Assembly: GCA_024741835.1 (NCBI GenBank)
Contig: JAENRP010000171.1
Location: forward strand, 30,942 to 94,941
DNA from: Diplocarpon mali
Taxonomy: Eukaryota > Ascomycota > Leotiomycetes > Helotiales > Drepanopezizaceae
Length of the DNA: 64,000 bases
Reading direction: 5' to 3'
Shown here: piece by piece, positions 22,496-33,359 of the stretch
Numbering within the stretch: position 1 is the stretch's first letter
Layout: each line of letters begins with the position of its first letter
Translations under genes and position numbers: made by a program
The notes under the pieces: generated by a model
Databases searched by the model: none
The model's input: the letters and a program-made list of their open reading frames with translations, nothing else
Told to the model about the DNA's origin: nothing

Positions 22496-23297
22496 GATGT
22501 CTCAACCCCAAATCATTGGCGTCAGAGGACCCGAGCTTGTTCTTCAGCCTCTATGGATGGACCTTGATTACGATGGACTGATATCCAGATGCAGATGCAC
22601 GCAACATAGTTATGTTTTGAGAGGCTTCGGACTCGCTACATGTGAGATATGGCCTACAATGCATGCAATCGCAGATCTAAGAGCCGAAAGGGCTTTGAAG
22701 CTCAAGACCCCGCTGGTGATCCGGGATGGAGATCTCGAAATTGCAAGCCAGACGCCAACGGCTAAACGCTACTCCATCCAAAAATATCCAATTCTTTATG
22801 CCGTTCAGAGGTTCATCACCTTGCGGAAGACCGAGGTATCCCAGGCTCCCCAAATAGGGCACAACCTGTAACTGTAGGCCGACAGGGCTGCCATGACATA
22901 TTTAAGCAAGTAGGAACTGGCATACCGTAGGCTCCTTAAATAAAATCAAGATTTTAGCGTTCAAGCTTGAGCTTCTGAAGCCTACTTAGGAAACACTATT
23001 CAGAAAACCGAGGACGTATACAGACCATCATGTATTCTCTCATAACCGAAAGTCAACTACCGCAAGGTCTCTTGAATATCGCCGAAATAATCTAATTGAC
23101 CGAGATCTCCGAAATTCACCAAATGCATAAGTAACCAGCTCTCATCTATAGGCTTTTTTCCTGCTAGTGTACATGCGGGCCGCTCTCAAAGAGATGGTGT
23201 GCTCTGCGTCTGTACAAGTCCATCTCATCACCTGCTCCTTCATCCAGCTCACCTGAGGATATCGATGCGGTGTTATCGTGTGAAAACTTAACTTGCG
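22496..23297. other. Intergenic, nothing recognised
   Basis: About 800 bp from the start of the transporter to the end of QCR6. A 156-codon plus-strand frame (22401-22871) overlaps the transporter's first exon antisense and shows no family features. Confidence 0.45.
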
Positions 23298-24411
23298 CTA
23301 CTTGAGAGTAGCCCAGAGCTTTGGTGCGGCGCATGCACTTGCGCAGTGAGCAAGATGGAAGACTTAACTGGGTCAGCATACACTCGATAGCGCGGAGGCA
23401 TGGAAACCTACATTCTTCGACGCAGTCTTCATCAGGGTGCTTCTTGTCAGCCTTCGAGTGATCAGCACCGGTGACACGCTCGACACACTCGTCGAAGTGA
23501 TGCTTCGGCCCAGAGCAAGTCTTGGATTCCTTGCATTCTGTAATATTCAGCATAAATTCGATTATTTATTTCCCGTTATATCTAGGAACCGTTCGGTTGG
23601 GCATGGGTCATGTCTCTCAAGCGGAACATGGCAGAGGCTGGTGTGGACCGTTTCTTTATGCCGAACTTATCGTGGCAGACTTCGGAGCGGCGGTGTCGGT
23701 CTGTTGGATATAATTCCTCCATGAAAATCTTTCCCCTGTGAGCCGCACCAGCCATAGACCTTCGCATATGCACTGGTAGATTTGAACATGTTGGCGAGCT
23801 AGCAGCATCCCAATGAAACGATCTGCATTGGTCTGCATTGTCGCCAGAGTTCCTTCGATTCTCTCACTGCAGTGTTGTCCTCCCACAACCCTTTCTAGAA
23901 GTCCGCTCGCATCTGCCGGAAGAATATAAAGAAACATGTAGACTCACCCTCTTCAAACTTCTCCTTAGGGTCGACCATCTCCTCCTCTTCTTCCTCTTCT
24001 TTCTCTTCTTCCTCTTCCTCCTCGGTCTCATCCTTTGACACCCCCTCTGCTTCTTCGCTCTTCACAGAATCGTCCTATATGATATTACGTTAGAAAACGA
24101 CCTGATCAGGAAATCGAAATTTGATTGCAAGTGTCAAGACTATCAGCATGGCACCCCGCAGGTCCGCCTCACTGCTCCCAGTAGCCAGTGCAACTCTATT
24201 CGACCGACAAGCCCCCCATCCACCCTTCCGCCCCCAGAGATCCGAGACCGCAGCCTTACTCTCAGTCTTCTTCACCTTGCCAAGTGCCAAAAGGAGATAA
24301 TAGACATACCTTGACATCCTCCTCCTCGTCCTTCTGAGGCGCTTCCGCTTCCGCCGAGCTCCATGGCAGCGCGGCCTCCAGAAGGTCGCTAAAGCTGTCA
24401 AATAATCCCAT
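23298..24411 (-). CDS. QCR6: Ubiquinol-cytochrome c reductase hinge protein (complex III subunit 6)
   Basis: Four exons (24411-24310, 24074-23948, 23537-23412, 23362-23298) join in phases 0, 1 and 1 to give 139 residues. The hinge protein is an acidic subunit of mitochondrial complex III on the intermembrane side that helps cytochrome c dock on cytochrome c1. The start MGLFDSFSDLLEAALPW, the Glu/Asp run after about residue 35, and the conserved Cys/His core are diagnostic: CKESKTCSGPKHHFDECVER, then DEDCVEEFFHLAHC and CAAPKLWATLK. The Cys pairs form the hinge disulphides. Introns 1 and 2 are long for this window (235 and 410 bp); intron 3 is 49 bp. The junction in EEF/FHLAHC restores the family sequence exactly, so the model is reliable. 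Confidence 0.95.
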
Positions 24412-24469
24412 TTTGGCAGCTCAATCACAGATTATCGTAACGACAACGATTGATGGCTCAATTTGGGCG

Positions 24470-24590
24470 ATTGGTGTTGGCGTTTGATTCGGCTTGAGTA
24501 GAGCGGATAGATCAGGAGCCACCCGGGCTTTGGGCTAATTGAGATACTTTGATTGGACAGCTGGTTTTTGAGCTAAATGAGCCACACGTG
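24470..24590 (-). promoter_or_regulatory. QCR6 promoter with two CCAAT boxes and an E-box
   Basis: Upstream of the QCR6 ATG (24411, minus strand), CCAAT reads on the gene's strand at 24474-24470 (about 60 bp upstream) and at 24556-24552. CACGTG lies at 24585-24590. CCAAT boxes are bound by the HAP/CBC complex, which controls respiratory genes in fungi. The placement fits that, but binding is inferred. Confidence 0.45.
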
Positions 24591-25007
24591 ACTCGTGATC
24601 ATTCCTCTCTGAAATTTCCGGCCATAGAGACGAACCATTCAAGTGCTTTTTTCAATAGAGGCAGGGATGCTGGTGCAGATGCAGTCTCCTGTCATGATTC
24701 TCATTTGTAATGAAGATTCATAGATCCCCAAATCCCGACTCGAGAACATAGATCATCCTCTAGGCTTCCTGGATCTTACAGGAACATTTGTGTTATCTGA
24801 CGAATTCACATCTGAAGACAAGTGGGCTCCAAATTTCGCTGTTCTGTTGAATGAATTCAGCTCATATAGCCCACACAACTGCCACAGATTTATGATAAGC
24901 AGCACGTTTCGGGAGCAGTAAAACACCTTGGCCTGCCTCTCTACAATCACTCAAAGAAGAGCATCAAGTCGGGCAACCCAAAATAAGCAAGCGTTCGACT
25001 CTGGCAG
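24591..25007. other. Intergenic, nothing further recognised
   Basis: About 420 bp between the QCR6 promoter and the end of the WBP2-like gene. No coding frame is supported. Confidence 0.45.
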
Positions 25008-25964
25008 CTATTGCGTACCGCCTGCTCCTCCCACCCCCTGCCTTAATCTTTCATCAGGGTTAATACCAACAGCTTGAGCTTGCGCTTCTTCATAACCAGG
25101 AGGTGGATCATCCGGAGCAGTCAACAGGTCTGGCTTTGGCGAGCTTGTGACAGGACTTCGCACCCCGCCACCACCACTATCTCTACCCGGACGAAGAGGA
25201 ACTGGGCTGAGAATCGTAGGTCCGTCATCCTCAACCACCTCCCTAGCCGCTTCGTAAGCAGGAAGTTGTTCTAAATGGACATTCGCCAGGTCTATGTTCC
25301 CCGCCGCATCTCTATGAGAACTTTCCTGAGCCACAGTATACGCCTGGTATACGCGCTCTTTTAACTGCTCGAATGTGGTGTGGAAGTCGAAAGCGCCGCC
25401 ATCTCGGAATGTAAGCCGCAGCTCAACAGCGCCATGTACAGATGGAATATTTCCTCCAGCTACAGGCTTGCATAGCGCAACCCAATAATTTGCTCCGAAG
25501 AATGGGGCTCGTACGTAGGTATCCTGGAGATTGAGGATAGGGCTCGAAAAGGACTGAAGCTCCGGGGTAGGAGATGACGGAAGGTAGACTATCTATGTAT
25601 TCATCAGCGGAGCTCAGTGATTGGTAATTCATTGCTTACCCGTTGGTTTGTGAGATATACAATACCAGCATCGCTCTTGGCGGAGAAAGGTTGAGCTCCG
25701 GGAAAGTTGTTCGGAGTCGATAGTTGTAGACTCGTGCGAGGCGGCGACGTGTATAGTATCCGTTCATTTGGCAGCTTGACAAAGCCCGCCTCATTCGGCG
25801 TGGTCATCACCCAGCTGCGGCGAGTCTGCTTTAGCACATTGTCTCGAACCAGCTGTAGCGCATAGCAGTGTTGCTCCTGGTGGAATTGGTACATGATGGG
25901 TACTGCTACGGCACTGAGGCACAAAGAAAGCAAGCATCATATGCTGGACTTACTTGATAGACAT
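25008..25964 (-). CDS. WBP2-like GRAM-domain protein with PPxY motif
   Basis: Exons 25964-25954 (only 11 bp), 25814-25640 and 25592-25008 encode 256 residues. The tiny first exon gives MSI plus two bases of Asn. Splicing to 25814 yields MSINWVMTTPNEAG, the usual start of fungal WBP2-like proteins. A GRAM domain follows (LPNERILYTSPPRTSL, AGIVYLTNQRIVYLPSS, GAVELRLTFRDGGAFDFH). The C-terminal third is Pro/Gly/Ser-rich and contains PPPGYEE, a PPxY ligand for WW domains such as those of Rsp5-type ubiquitin ligases. The protein is probably a membrane-associated adaptor linking phosphoinositide or protein binding to a WW partner. Introns are 139 and 47 bp. Confidence 0.88.
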
Positions 25965-27350
25965 ATTGACTTTTGCCAATCTAGGCTCCGCGGCAATGCG
26001 ATGGGACCGTTTGTATGCAGAGGAGTGGGGTCGAGTCGAGAGGTATGTGCCTTGGGGGAATGCCAAAGGCTTGTTGGCGGGCGCCGCGGGAAGTGGTCTG
26101 GCGGGAGAGTTCTTCGTTCGGTGAGCAATTTGTAGGAACTGGCAGATATCCAGCAAATTGCGACGGGCGTTTCGAATGCAGTGTATGAGTATTGCAGCTC
26201 CCGATAGTAGCTAGGTGGAGACTGGTCGGGAGGGGGGGANNNNNNNNNNNNNNNNNNNNNNNNNNNNNNNNNNNNNNNNNNNNNNNNNNNNNNNNNNNNN
26301 NNNNNNNNNNGGGCAGATCTGGGAGCGGGAGAGCTGGTGAGCGGAATGCGGAGGATTCTGAATGGGTTACGAAGCAGTTAAAGGCGATACATCTTGGGGA
26401 TCAAAGGGATATTCGTGTCCGCAGGAAATAGAGGTAGGAAGCGTTGTCTGAGAGGGAAGTACGGTAGATGTAAGTCGGTCGGCCGGTAGGTAGGTAGTAT
26501 CTTATTAGATGTCTGGATCTACAGTACGAAGCTTCAGGTACGGGAGCAGCCGCATCGCATCGCAGGCTTCGTCATAGATTTTTTGGCCACCGCCAAGCGA
26601 GTCCTGCGATTGTTTTCTGCAGTCTGATGTCTGAGAAAGCAGAGCAGTGTTTTCGGAGCTCCAAGAGACCTTGTTGCGGTATATTTCTGGCATCTCTGCA
26701 GGATTGACTGAACAAAGTCCTTCCGTCCTTACGGTAGTCCTTGCGGTACTTGCGAGACTGCAGTAGCCAAGCTACTGTACTCCACGCAGATATTCCGGGA
26801 TGCTAGAGTAGCGTACTGCACACAGTACAGAGACCTGGATGTAGGAGGCCGGCCTTCCGGATGAACGCCGTCAGGTCAGAGAGTTTCTCCGTTCCAATGA
26901 CTCGTATCTATCGCGGGCCTGATCGGTCGTAGAAGGGAATAGATCTCACAACCATAATAGCAAGAGGAAAGAAACTCACTCGGGCGAGCAAGATTCTACT
27001 GTGGTCTCTATCTCTTCACGTATATATACGTACACAGATCCTACCATAGTAGATATACATACATCCATATCCATATAAGCTTCGGTGACTTCCTCGGGCT
27101 CAGAAATGCACCCTGGCTGCCTCTGCAAAGTCAGGAGATTCGCTTAGATCAGCAAACATCCTTATTAGCCGAGGTCGGTCAAATCTATTGAAGTGCGAAA
27201 CAACAGCCGGAGTGCTCTGGACAGAGTACGGTACTCGTTTCCCTGTTCATCGTGCTTCACTCCACAATGCCACCCGTGAATCGATGTATCGGGGCACACA
27301 TCATCGACTGACCAGCTTGTTATTAATCTGACCTCCTCTCACCATTTAAC
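25965..27350. other. Intergenic with assembly gap
   Basis: The 1.4 kb upstream of the WBP2-like gene and of the RraA-like gene include the N run at 26240-26310, which is preceded by a G7 run. A short palindrome (ACGTATATATACGT) lies near 27018-27031. No coding frame is convincing. A Pro-rich minus-strand frame near 25950-26156 reads through the 5' flank of the WBP2-like gene and is not supported. Confidence 0.4.
26240..26310. other. Assembly gap (71 N)
   Basis: A run of unknown bases flanked on the left by a G7 stretch. This is probably a collapsed or unsequenced G-rich repeat. Confidence 0.99.
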
Positions 27351-28207
27351 ATGACGACCGACAAACCTACTTCACATGATCTTGAGTCCCTACAAAATTA
27401 CACAGCCTGTGACATAGCGGATGCACTACTGAAGCTCAAGGTCCCCAATGCTGGATTTCTCGCCGACCTGAAGCCATTCACCCCACGCCCACGACAAGTC
27501 AGGGGTGTCGGAGATGGGAATCCTGATATCACTGTAGCACCTGCTTCGACCGTTCTTTTTGCTCCAAAGACTGGCGACACGTCGAGCTATCCGGCAGGAA
27601 ACATACCCTCGAATAATCACTATGCGGATCTCACTCAGCCAGAGACCATCGTGGTGCTGCAGCAACCGGAGGGACAGAAATGTGCGGTGCTTGGTGGCAT
27701 TATGGCGCTCCGGATGAAGGCCTTGAATGCCAAAGCGATCGTCGTCAACGGTAGAGTGAGAGATATTGAGGAGCTAGCATCTACAGGACTTTCGGTAAGT
27801 GCCCACCTATCTAGATCTTCCGTCTCTTCTGTGGCTGGTTTGGCTGCTGTGCTGCACGACATAACACTTGCGTTTGGCTACACTATTCCCCTCTGCTTGC
27901 AACTCCTTATCAATATTCAAGCACTGAAGGATAGCAGGTCTGGGCCAAAGCCACCTCAATTGTTGGAGCTGGGGCAGAGGCTAAACCTCACGCTATCCAA
28001 GTACCGCTGGATATCGACGGGACTATCGTCAAACCCGGAGACCTCGTGTTCGGCGATTACGTTAACGGCGTAGTGATCATACCTCACGAAAAGATGTCAG
28101 AAGTGCTCTCTCTCCTACCAGACCTGGTTCAGGCAGATGATTTAGTCAAGGAAGATGTTCAGAAAGGGTCTACGGTTCAGGAGTCGTTTAAACACCGCAA
28201 AGGCTAG
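27351..28207 (+). CDS. RraA-like / HMG aldolase family protein (4-hydroxy-4-methyl-2-oxoglutarate aldolase type)
   Basis: Exons 27351-27794 and 27938-28207 (143-bp intron GTAAGT...AGCAG, phase 0) encode 237 residues. Bacterial members cleave 4-hydroxy-4-methyl-2-oxoglutarate or decarboxylate oxaloacetate using a divalent metal; RraA itself is a non-catalytic RNase E inhibitor. Visible signatures are CDIADALLKLKVPNAGFLAD at the start, the loop GGIMALRMKALNAKAIVVNG, the metal/substrate motif GRVRDIEEL and the C-terminal GDLVFGDYVNGVVIIP. The key Arg-Asp of GRxRD is kept, so an active lyase is plausible. It is probably cytosolic. The frame stays open briefly into the intron, which could mislead automatic annotation. 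Confidence 0.88.
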
Positions 28208-28763
28208 ATAGTACATGATCTTGGCGCAGCAGCGCTTCTATAAGTATTAGATCCCGCTTATAACTGTCAATGCGCTGTTGTGAGATATATTTGCCATGTC
28301 CTTTTGAATATGGATAGGGTGTAAAAGGGCGTCGTTCAACGTAAGCATGACTTGTAGTTCCGTAGAAGACGCTGCAGCAAATCCTCCGTTTCCCAGGAAG
28401 CTTTTCAAATTCTATTTTCCAACGCAGATGATCGTGAGATGTCAACTTATTGGATCAAAATTCTGTGATAGATACCAGAGTTCTTCGTGACTTTGACATT
28501 GGATTGATGTGTTCTCCTAGCTTCCTATTGGCCGGATCGGGATTGTTCTTCTGCCCTTGCCCAGTTGGGAAGCAATAAACCGACTTCGCGATTGAGAAGT
28601 TCACCTTCTGGCACCTTGAATTCAGTCACATGATTGTCTAGGCGCAATCTCATGCGACATGTGCATATATCGTTACTCTGCCTAGCTTGCCTGAGGTAAT
28701 ATTTCAGCCTCTTGTCAAAACCTTGACCTTTCTCCATAACAGCCTATCACATCCTTCTCGAAA
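28208..28763. other. Intergenic, nothing recognised
   Basis: About 555 bp without a supported gene, between the RraA-like gene and the start of the accessory stretch. Minus-strand frames of 70-85 codons show no features. Confidence 0.45.
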
Positions 28764-29701
28764 ATGAGCATATCAAAGGGAAAGATTCAGCAGGCTTCAG
28801 ATCTCATGAAAGAGCTCGTGTCTGCATTCTCAAAACGTGCGTTTTTCAGTGCCTTGTTTTCATTAGCTAGTCTTATGCAGAATGCTTTACTAATTTCCTT
28901 TTGTCGCAGAAATGAGAATCACCAAGTTTGTCAAGCATATCCTTATTGATCATACTCTATCCGCACACCTCTTCCTCCCAACTTATAATAAACCATTCCG
29001 AAAAATCGCGTCACGGGTTGGTTACAACGAATTTCTCATTGACCTTGAGCAATTGAATGGCGGGATGGAGATTTCTATGGAGATCGTAGATTCAGCATGT
29101 GAGTTAGAGAGGGGCCTGTGATCTTCCAGTCCCTACCTAATTTCTCGAATTTCTACTGGCTTTGGCGATCAATCCTCGCATAATGCCATTGTGGTACTGA
29201 TGAAACGTTTACTTATTCTTTGTCACCAGGGTTTCGGTTTGTTGAGGAAGCTCACAAGGATGAGAGTGCTTCAAAACTCACATCAGAAATTGAGAATAAT
29301 AGGCTGTTCAACAGGGCTATGGAGCAGGTATATTCCCACATTATGACATGGAAGTAGCAGAATATGCTACCATATTCATTTTCTCGGCAATAAAGCCCTG
29401 GAAAATGCTCTTCTAGTCTAAAGAGGCCACATACAAATCATACCGCTGGTCTCGAGTGAGCAACTACGCCCGGCAAGCCAGAATTGACGCCAGAAGTGCG
29501 GAGAGGCGCGCGCGCAATTATGGCCTTTCGAAGAAGCAACGCAAAAAGGCGAGACTTGCGGAAGTTAGAGGGGCTCTAACTGCTGAGACTGGGAATGGTA
29601 CTTCGATCGGACCAATTATGACCAAGGCTCCCAAAAAAAGGCAGAGCCGGGAAAAAGTCCCGAAAGAAACTGGGAACGGTTGCCAAGGACACTTCTTCTA
29701 G
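28764..29701 (+). CDS. Unrecognised four-exon gene with a probable frameshift near its end
   Basis: Exons 28764-28836, 28910-29098, 29230-29327 and 29417-29701 join in phases 1, 1 and 0 and give 214 residues. Each intron has GT-AG ends, and a Trp codon is restored across the second junction. The first half is mixed alpha-type sequence (MRITKFVKHILIDHTLSAHL, YNEFLIDLEQLNGGMEI). The second half is strongly basic (ARIDARSAERRARNYGLSKKQRKKARL), as in nuclear or RNA-binding proteins. At 29633-29639 an A7 run is followed by a poor tail. One A fewer would continue a Lys-rich frame to TGA 29769-29771 that looks more natural. The family is unknown to me. The neighbours are decayed frames, so the gene may be lineage-specific or itself decaying. 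Confidence 0.5.
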
Positions 29702-29792
29702 AGCTCACAAAGAAGCGCCTGTGTTTGATGTTGGTTCTACTGTATCGAAGAATACTCAGCCTGCCATTTGAGACATCGAAATGATATTGTAG

Positions 29793-30155
29793 ATGCGATA
29801 TTGTTGTCAGCGCAAGGACTTGGATTGGTTTGAAGAGCGTCAGCACGCAAACGAAGCCTTTAAGCCTGAGATACCTCCAGTGCCAGAAAACTCATGGCTT
29901 CTCATTATAAAGTACAGCATTATTGAATTTAGGGAACTCGTATCGTGATACATGACGATTTTACTCAAGAAGTTGCAAGGTGATCATCCAATATTTGCAG
30001 ATGATCGCACGCCCAGTCAAAGTCAAAAGCATACAGCTGTGCCAGTTCATTTGGCTCTCCTATCAGTAGGTCCCAATTCCTTGCTTAGAATCAATTGGCG
30101 ACTAATGCAGAAGCCTATCTATGTGTTGTCACACAGTTTTCTCTCATTCCTCTGA
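29793..30155 (+). pseudogene. Transposase-like fragment interrupted by one stop
   Basis: A plus-strand frame from ATG 29793 to the stop at 30155 is broken only by TGA at 29946-29948. It includes DLDWFEERQHANEAF before the stop, and DHPIFADDRTPSQSQ followed by AVPVHLALL after it. The layout of short acidic N-terminus, helix, HPIF, Gln-rich stretch and PVxLALxxxG resembles the part upstream of the DDE domain in fungal Harbinger-type (DDE_Tnp_4) transposases. No catalytic DDE part or terminal repeats are visible, so at most the 5' end survives. The resemblance is from memory of the family pattern and is tentative. Confidence 0.28.
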
Positions 30156-31697
30156 ACTTCTGATAAATGGACAGCCTCTCAAATTCACAAACCCAAGCCC
30201 TCTCTACCGCCTCTTTACATTCCCCTGATATCTGATCATCTCTCTCTTTGTACTCTCGACATAGAACCCCCGGGGCCTATCTTAGCCTCGCTATCATCCC
30301 GTACAGTGGGTCTCGAATTTTTCGCAGCAGAATAGTTCTAAGCGGTTTATCTGGCTTCACACATGCCGTAGGGAGATTCGTAGAGCAGATAGACATAGCC
30401 GGGTTCGATTTATTCATGAGGGAGCGAAATAAGCCCAGAATTTTTTCAACTCCTCGATGCCACCCCCAAGAGAGCTCAGGACAGCCTTCACATACTGACC
30501 TGTTGAGATGATTGGATTGGCTGCCTGCAAAGGTAGTGAACTGGCCGATACTGCGACCTGTTGTTTGTTTGTTTGTTGTTGTTTGCTGACATAACCTGTA
30601 TTGGCAACGGAGCAGGAATATTGCCTGGAGAGCAAGAGCGTACGGGGGCAGTTTGAACAGAGGATCTGCGTCAAACAGCTCTTTAAGGAAAAGAATACCA
30701 AGCCGAAAAATCCACCTCATCGAGCCACGCATACTTTCATCTACCAGACCCTATATCAGTATCTTAGTATTGCAAAGTTAATTCCACTATTCAATATTAT
30801 GATTAGTTAGCGTACATCTACTGGCTTTGAAAGCGTTTCAGACCAACGTTCCTTAAAAAAACGACGATATCGCAGCTCCTTAGCACGCAATAAGACTCAA
30901 ATAGAGATCAAGAGACAGAGAATACCCTCTTTCGTTGAAGGCCATCGCACGAAGTAGCTCTGCCGTATTCTTTCTACTCGTGGCTAGCGAGCAGCGGCGA
31001 GATCCATGGTGGCAGGCACTCGATCTCACTGAATCCGTCTACGTCTCCGTCGTCGTCGTCATCTTCATCTATTCTGAAGGCACCCGTACCTGTAAGCTTA
31101 CTCTAACCTCAGCAGGCTGTCTCAGTCAGCGGTAGAGGACAAAGTAAGGACAGTATTGAGAGACTTTGAATCTCTTGATCCCAGACCTGAGTGGTGAAAT
31201 AGATTGCGGGGTTATAAAGAACAGAGCTTGTTGTTAGCCAGCATGCTGTGGCGAGACTTGTTCGGTGAAGAAGGAACTGAGGAGTAGCAGCGGTCAACTA
31301 TGCCATTTTTTTCTTCGTTGAGCCGGACTCGACTACATGAATGAACCATACAATATCATCAACTCCTTAAGGCTCACAGACTCAGTGTCCTCCGTCTGCA
31401 TACGATTCCGTATTCTGTTTTCCAAAGCCGAATAAATACTATCAGAAATTAAGAATCACGCTTGGTGAGTGTGGTTTGACTCGCCCGAATAGGAGGAAAA
31501 ACAAGCATTCTCGCTTAGGGGTGAATATTAGCGCTAGTGTGGAAGGACTTGGGTATTTTTGATGATAATACTACTTCAGCTTCCAAAATCACTTTCAAAT
31601 CTCTTGAAGAGCTCCTACTAGATCTAGAATTACCGGAATTCCCTAAAAATTTTTCTCTTCGGCACCAAAAACTAGGGAAAAACACAAAATTTCAATC
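30156..31697. other. Accessory stretch without a supported gene
   Basis: About 1.5 kb. It contains a GTTT/TTTG microsatellite near 30560-30590 and a 151-codon minus-strand frame (30277-30732) with no recognisable features. Base composition is mixed and stops are frequent. Confidence 0.4.
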
Positions 31698-31813
31698 ATG
31701 AACATAGGACTGCGCCCTGTCGACAGTTCCTTTGAGCAGCTTGCTGTAGATGGTATGTTATAGCAGGTATTAGTAGCCTAGATTCTCAGATGATGACGTG
31801 CCATTAAGTTGAT

Positions 31814-32659
31814 ATGGCCAGTTTGGACCCCGTTGGAAGCATTGAGTCCGGAGCCGCCGATCGCCAAGTTACGGCAAAACTGGACGTGGGAGACTTCAAC
31901 ATACCTCATTACAACATTGTCAAAGGCTTCATTTTTCTTGCATGGGATAAGAAATATGGTAGTTTCTTGAAGGAGGTCCAGGCTATAAAAAGCCGATTGA
32001 TTGACAAAAGCCAGTCTATCCTAATCGAGTTTGTTATGAGTGCGGAGAGAATAGCCCTCATCTGAGACAGCCACTACAATATCAAGTTAATATATCAGAA
32101 ATACAATATGGAGCGTCTCTGGGGGTCCCAAGTTCAAAGGTGCTATAATAGAGATTGTACTGGTATCAAGTCAATCTTGGCTCTTGCTCTTGCCGATGCT
32201 CTTTAGCAGGTACGCCCCATTGCCCTCCGCTTCAATATAACTCTAGCTGACCGAGCAAAGATTAACGGCTACCGCGGTTTCGACGCAAACCTGTATTTGA
32301 AACTCCAGTCATTGACCAATGATACCGGTTGCATGTCCCTGGCAGGGATCGAGGAGACGATGAAGTTGCAGGAGATCAAGAACAAAGGCCAAGACGACAT
32401 GCTGCAGATTGAGTTTGTTGAGCCGAAAAGCGTCGCAGAGAAGCAGTGGAGATATATGCAAGGCGCGATCAGCACGACAACTAGCGGCAATACTTACCCT
32501 CAAAATGTCACCGGTCCAGCTACTTACGAGCTTTCTACGTCTACGAGTGTCGATCCGTTCAACTCCTAGACCCCCTTAACCCACCCAAGAATCTTGCGCC
32601 GCAAAATTGACGAGTCTTACGACTCTGACGAGGATGATGATAGCCCTCTGGGAAAATGA
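31814..32659 (+). pseudogene. Long reading frame broken by three in-frame stops
   Basis: One reading frame stays protein-like for 281 codons from ATG 31814 to TGA 32657-32659 except for TGA 32063-32065, TAG 32204-32206 and TAG 32567-32569. The segments read like ordinary protein: KLDVGDFNIPHYNIVKGF, VRPIALRFNITLADRAKING, DDMLQIEFVEPKSVAEK, and an acidic end RRKIDESYDSDEDDDSPL. A possible short first exon (ATG 31698, GATG/GTATGT donor) could precede it. The candidate intron around the second stop (GT 32163 to AG 32206) is 44 bp and would break the frame, so splicing does not rescue it simply. Each stop is one C-to-T change away from a sense codon (CGA or CAG). I do not recognise the family. 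Confidence 0.5.
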
Positions 32660-33359
32660 AGTTATGAATGAAATGCTGGCATGACTTGGTTCTTGTGTGG
32701 CTACGGCAGGTTCTGATGCACAGATAGAAGGGATGCTTTGGCTACGAAGGTACGATTACATCGCTCTTTCAATAGCCAACTAACACCACAGAGACCGATG
32801 CTCAGAGATAGATGGCGCAAAGGGCATACCCCAAGTCGAATGAATGGGTTTGAGGTGACTCGTTGTGCGAGAACCTTTACGAGAGACTTGGCAATTATGC
32901 ACTGAGCTCAGTAATCGCGATAATGTCATGGACTCAGTGAAACGAGAATAAGAGACAATAAACAATATGCAAACAGGATCATGGAGCCCAAGATTAGGGC
33001 ATATCAATATTTTCCGACTGTGTTGATGATGAGGTGTTGTCAAGAGAAAGCTCGGTAGGAAGTTTAACTCCGATTTCATAGCTTTCCTGTAAACCCGAAA
33101 GCCCGGCTCAACATCCGAGATCAGCGCTAAGATAAGATAAGCACTGACTGACGCCTTCAGACGACAGACTAATTGAGGTTCCGATATATCCTGGGGATTG
33201 CGAAGCTGGATTCTTAAAAAGTCCGACATGTCATGAATCAGGGGACCCTGATATCTCCTGCTACCCAAACTTTCTGACGGAAGCTTCCCGTCGATGGCAG
33301 GTGATAAGCCCCAGACAAACTCATGATCTGCCAAAGCAAAGTTTACAAGAATCGTCAAG
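32660..33359. other. Intergenic, nothing recognised
   Basis: About 700 bp. A 271-codon minus-strand frame (32780-33595) covers this region and the first exon of the next gene in antisense. It looks like chance openness, because its sequence lacks family features and conflicts with a well-supported plus-strand exon. Confidence 0.45.

Noticed and set aside
31814..32659. Stop-codon reassignment or programmed readthrough as the reason for in-frame TGA and TAG
   Set aside because: Both TGA and TAG occur inside this one frame, while neighbouring genes end normally at TAA, TAG or TGA. Local mutation is the simpler explanation.
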